This document shows, one piece after another, positions 62,137 to 64,000 of a stretch of DNA of 64,000 nt. Made by a program: the position numbers and the translations under genes. The notes beneath the pieces are model-generated. The model was not told the DNA's origin. It saw nothing but the letters and a program-made list of their open reading frames with translations, and made no database searches. Origin of the DNA: Arenimonas sp. (GTDB taxonomy: Bacteria > Pseudomonadota > Alphaproteobacteria > Rhizobiales > Rhizobiaceae); NCBI GenBank assembly GCA_019459145.1, contig JAIBEK010000026.1:28132-92131 (forward strand), written 5' to 3'. Each line of letters begins with the position of its first letter. Position 1 is the stretch's first letter.

Positions 62137-63268
62137 CGATCAGTCCCTCCACATAGGTTGTCGTTGCGTCGGCGTCGGCGAGGTCGTTGATGCGGTCGCC
62201 GTGCGCTTTGAGGATCTTACCGGCCACCGCGATCGTCGGCTGGTCGGTGCCGAACTTCGGCTTGAACGTCTGATGCGCGCCGACGAGTCCGTCCTTGTCG
62301 ATCTCGGTCGACAGTGCGGCGTGGTACTCGCGCAGCAGCTCGCGGTTATGGTCGGGGGCCGGTGCTTGGGAGGAGGAGGAGCTACCGGCCCCCTGCTCGT
62401 CGTGCCCGGGAGGAGGAGCGGCAGGACGAGATTTCGTGGTTGTGGTTTCGCCGCTGGCCCATGCGCGGAGCCGGGCGCCGGTCTGCATCGATACCTGCTT
62501 ACCGGGCTGGAAGAACTGCGCATAGGGCGCATTGAGCTTGCCGTAGAACTCGCCGTTCTGCATCAGCGGAACGCCCTTGGCATCCGGCGTGACCATGAAC
62601 GAGATCGTCATGTCGTAGAGCATGTTCTGCTCGCAGATCGGCTGCCATCCGATGTTCTGGACGGTCATCTTCTTGCGCCCGTTCTGATCCTCGAACTCGA
62701 CCGGCTTCGTCACCTCGCGGGCACGGAAGCAGAAGATGACGTGAGCGCGGACCTGGCGCAGGTTCTTCATCAGGTGCGTCTTGTGCTCCGACTTCGGAAC
62801 AGCCCATGCCGGGAAGTTGAATTTGTGCATTTCCCAGTCGGCAAAGGACTCGTATGGCTTCTTCGCCAGTCGGACCATCTCGGCCGTGTGCATGTCGTGA
62901 AGACCGCCGACGCCTTCCCATTCATCGGACGCGGAGTCGATGACGACGACGCGGGCGCCGACCTTGTCGATGGCCTCGTTGATCGCCCCCCAGATTGCCT
63001 TCGGGGTGAACGGCGGGCGCATGTCGAGATACTTCACCCGGAACAGGAACTCTTTCAAAAGCTCGGACTGCGGGCGGGTATCGTCGGGCGTGGGAAAGTA
63101 GTGCCGAGCCCGACCGCCCTCGGTGTCGATAAAGGCGATCGGCTCATCGCCGGCCAAACCAAGCGCCAGCAGAAGGGCGCTCACGGTCTTGCCAGATCCG
63201 GATGGGCCGGCGATGCCGATGATCAAGGACGTGTCGTCGCGCACGCCGTCTGTGAAGTTGCTGGTCAC
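62129..63268 (-). CDS. Phage RecA-like AAA ATPase (nucleotide-binding recombination-type protein)
   Basis: A 379-residue protein with a RecA-type P-loop: Walker A LIIGIAGPSGSGKTVSALLLA near residues 15-35, Walker B ARVVVIDSASDEWEGVGG near 105-122. Phage proteins of this type (Sak4-like and ATP-dependent annealing proteins) support recombination or replication. The C-terminal 110 residues include a Ser-rich linker and a separate helical segment with LVGAHQTFKPKFGTDQPTIA. GTG 63268 follows GGAGAATAAC and is one base after the upstream stop; a TTG at 63280 is possible. Confidence 0.75.
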   Translation of the reverse strand: MTSNFTDGVRDDTSLIIGIAGPSGSGKTVSALLLALGLAGDEPIAFIDTEGGRARHYFPTPDDTRPQSELLKEFLFRVKYLDMRPPFTPKAIWGAINEAIDKVGARVVVIDSASDEWEGVGGLHDMHTAEMVRLAKKPYESFADWEMHKFNFPAWAVPKSEHKTHLMKNLRQVRAHVIFCFRAREVTKPVEFEDQNGRKKMTVQNIGWQPICEQNMLYDMTISFMVTPDAKGVPLMQNGEFYGKLNAPYAQFFQPGKQVSMQTGARLRAWASGETTTTKSRPAAPPPGHDEQGAGSSSSSQAPAPDHNRELLREYHAALSTEIDKDGLVGAHQTFKPKFGTDQPTIAVAGKILKAHGDRINDLADADATTTYVEGLIDG

Positions 63269-63269
63269 G

Positions 63270-63509
63270 TTATTCTCCAATCTTGGCGGCGAGTCTTGCC
63301 AGCCCGCGCAACTGCTCGATGATCTGCGGCATGGATGTGCGGGCGGATATGGGTTCAGGCGGCGCCACAGGACGCGACAGACGCGCGTCGTCGGTGTTTG
63401 CTGGCTGGATGCCCCACTTGCGGCAGAAGCGCTCCTTGCGGGCCTCCATGACCGGCTTGAACGGGTCTTCCTTGCCGCGAGTGTGAGCCTTGATGTTGGT
63501 GATGGTCAT
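63270..63509 (-). CDS. Small prophage protein (79 residues)
   Basis: A 79-residue basic protein beginning MTITNIKAHTRGKEDPFKPVMEARKERFCRKWGIQP (in pieces: DPFKPVMEARKERFC), then PVAPPEPISARTSMP and a helical end LRGLARLAAKIGE. No recognised family. Stop is one base before the AAA ATPase GTG start, and it overlaps the gene upstream by four bases, so translation is well supported by coupling. Could be a regulator or a component acting with the ATPase. Confidence 0.6.
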   Translation of the reverse strand: MTITNIKAHTRGKEDPFKPVMEARKERFCRKWGIQPANTDDARLSRPVAPPEPISARTSMPQIIEQLRGLARLAAKIGE

Positions 63510-63802
63510 TGCATGACCCCGTCGTGGTCCGAGAGGCTTTCCACAATGGCGCGGGCCTGGTCGGTATAGGCCTTGATGAAGGCGGTCATGTCGTCCCTGC
63601 CTGCCGGGTCAATGCACGCGAAGGCGACAGAGAAAAGGCCGGCCATGCACCCGGTGACGATTGCCTCCACCTGCTGCTCTGGCTGGAGCTTGCGGTACGT
63701 CTGGCTTTCGATGACTGACAAGGCGGAAACGCATATTGCGACACGAAGCTGTTCAGCGGTCACGTCAAGCATATCGGTTGCGTTGAATGTGCGGTTGCTC
63801 AT
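63506..63802 (-). CDS. Prophage protein of unknown function (98 residues)
   Basis: A 98-residue, mostly helical protein: MSNRTFNATDMLDVTAEQLRVAICVSALS (given here as TAEQLRVAICVSALSVIES) with a hydrophobic middle and AFIKAYTDQARAIVESLS at its end. It could be cytoplasmic or weakly membrane-associated. No family recognised. Its ATG overlaps the stop of a further gene that runs out of the window (ATGA), and it overlaps its downstream neighbour by four bases. Confidence 0.6.
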   Translation of the reverse strand: MSNRTFNATDMLDVTAEQLRVAICVSALSVIESQTYRKLQPEQQVEAIVTGCMAGLFSVAFACIDPAGRDDMTAFIKAYTDQARAIVESLSDHDGVMQ

Positions 63803-64000
63803 GCCGCACCGCCGATCTGGCCTATGTTGCCGCGATGAACTTCGAAAGAATATGCCGCCACCCACGGGTTCGCCTCCCAGGCGCCGGGGCCGTTGATCGC
63901 TTCCCAGAGATCCGCATACCAGTCGCGGGCGTTGGCCCACTCGTCGCCGCCGAGATGCATCACGGCCTCATTGGCGAAAACCCGGCCAGACGCCTTTCCC
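63799..64000 (-). CDS. Prophage protein, 3' end only (runs off the window)
   Basis: An open frame with no start in view encodes about 66 residues up to the stop at 63799-63801: ...VMHLGGDEWANARDWYADLW, EAINGPGAWEANPWVAAYSF, then EVHRGNIGQIGGAA. It is rich in Trp (five) and Ala. The stop overlaps the ATG of the next gene by four bases, continuing the overlap chain of the operon. Function unknown; the 5' end is beyond base 64000. Confidence 0.6.
   Translation of the reverse strand, partial: GKASGRVFANEAVMHLGGDEWANARDWYADLWEAINGPGAWEANPWVAAYSFEVHRGNIGQIGGAA

Larger units (their letters stand above)
58299..64000. mobile_element. Prophage, integrase end (continues beyond the window)
   Basis: From the tRNA-Arg 3' end to the window edge every gene is leftward and phage-like: integrase nearest the tRNA, excisionase-like protein, several unknown small proteins, a MazG-like pyrophosphohydrolase and a RecA-like AAA ATPase. 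Neighbouring cistrons overlap by 4-25 bases, typical of a phage early operon. Local base composition looks lower in GC by eye than the flanking chromosome in places. No structural, lysis or repressor gene is in view. Only about 5.7 kb is visible, so integrity is unknown. Confidence 0.85.

Overview
The window is high-GC chromosomal DNA from an alphaproteobacterium, most likely a member of the Rhizobiaceae (Hyphomicrobiales). This rests on gene content and order: cobS-cobT cobaltochelatase genes, argH-lptM-lysA-TIGR02302, cpdR-hpt next to ftsE-ftsX, tyrC-hisC, aroK-aroB-CorC, and a HIG1-type small protein beside a PduO-type adenosyltransferase and etfBA. No rRNA or species marker is present, so the genus stays open. 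Genes are packed tightly; with the starts chosen here no gene-free stretch exceeds about 250 bases.

Bases 1-58,300 are conserved chromosome. 1-3,783: end of secA, then a polysaccharide flippase/GNAT pair. 3,800-6,345: acyl-CoA synthetase, a possible orphan MbcA/ParS-like antitoxin-domain protein, tRNA-Leu(CAA). 6,533-10,749: DedA/YqaA protein, DsbB, HNH nuclease, AlkA-type glycosylase, GluQ, YihY. 10,847-16,216: SDR, HIG1 protein, cobalamin adenosyltransferase, rhomboid protease, etfBA and 3-hydroxyacyl-CoA dehydrogenase. 16,245-18,767: universal stress protein and SulP transporter behind a structured leader. 18,820-25,356: TlpA thioredoxin, argH, lptM, lysA, TIGR02302 membrane protein. 25,418-26,846: a TetR/SDR pair that looks inserted. 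26,883-32,263: cpdR, hpt, DUF3426-like protein, ftsEX, YdcF, plsC. 32,267-38,079: ChaC-type cyclotransferase, DUF2125, tyrC, hisC, methyltransferase, gloB, DUF985 cupin. 38,093-42,769: YhhN, EamA, DUF3108, rpmB, YhhQ, phytase-like esterase. 42,947-47,362: acidic unknown protein, cobT, cobS, J-domain protein, bolA. 47,429-58,086: CorC, aroB, aroK, a 58-residue membrane protein, xerD, accA, L,D-transpeptidase, tusA, CobW GTPase, D,D-carboxypeptidase, M20 amidohydrolase.

From tRNA-Arg(CCT) at 58,222-58,298 to the right edge lies one end of a prophage integrated at the tRNA 3' end. All its visible genes run leftward toward the tRNA as one run of overlapping cistrons: unknown proteins, a phage RecA-like AAA ATPase, a MazG-like pyrophosphohydrolase, an excisionase-like protein and, last, a tyrosine integrase. 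The other prophage end and all structural genes are outside the window.

No wholly new multi-gene system is evident. The most interesting unexplained signals are non-coding: a structured leader before the SulP gene, a multi-tier hairpin in the rpmB leader, a palindrome inside the etfBA promoter, and CtrA-like TTAACC sites before ftsEX and cpdR. Protein-level curiosities are the possible orphan antitoxin domain, a Cys/His-motif J-domain protein, and the prophage early cassette. Family assignments come from motif recognition by eye, without any database search.
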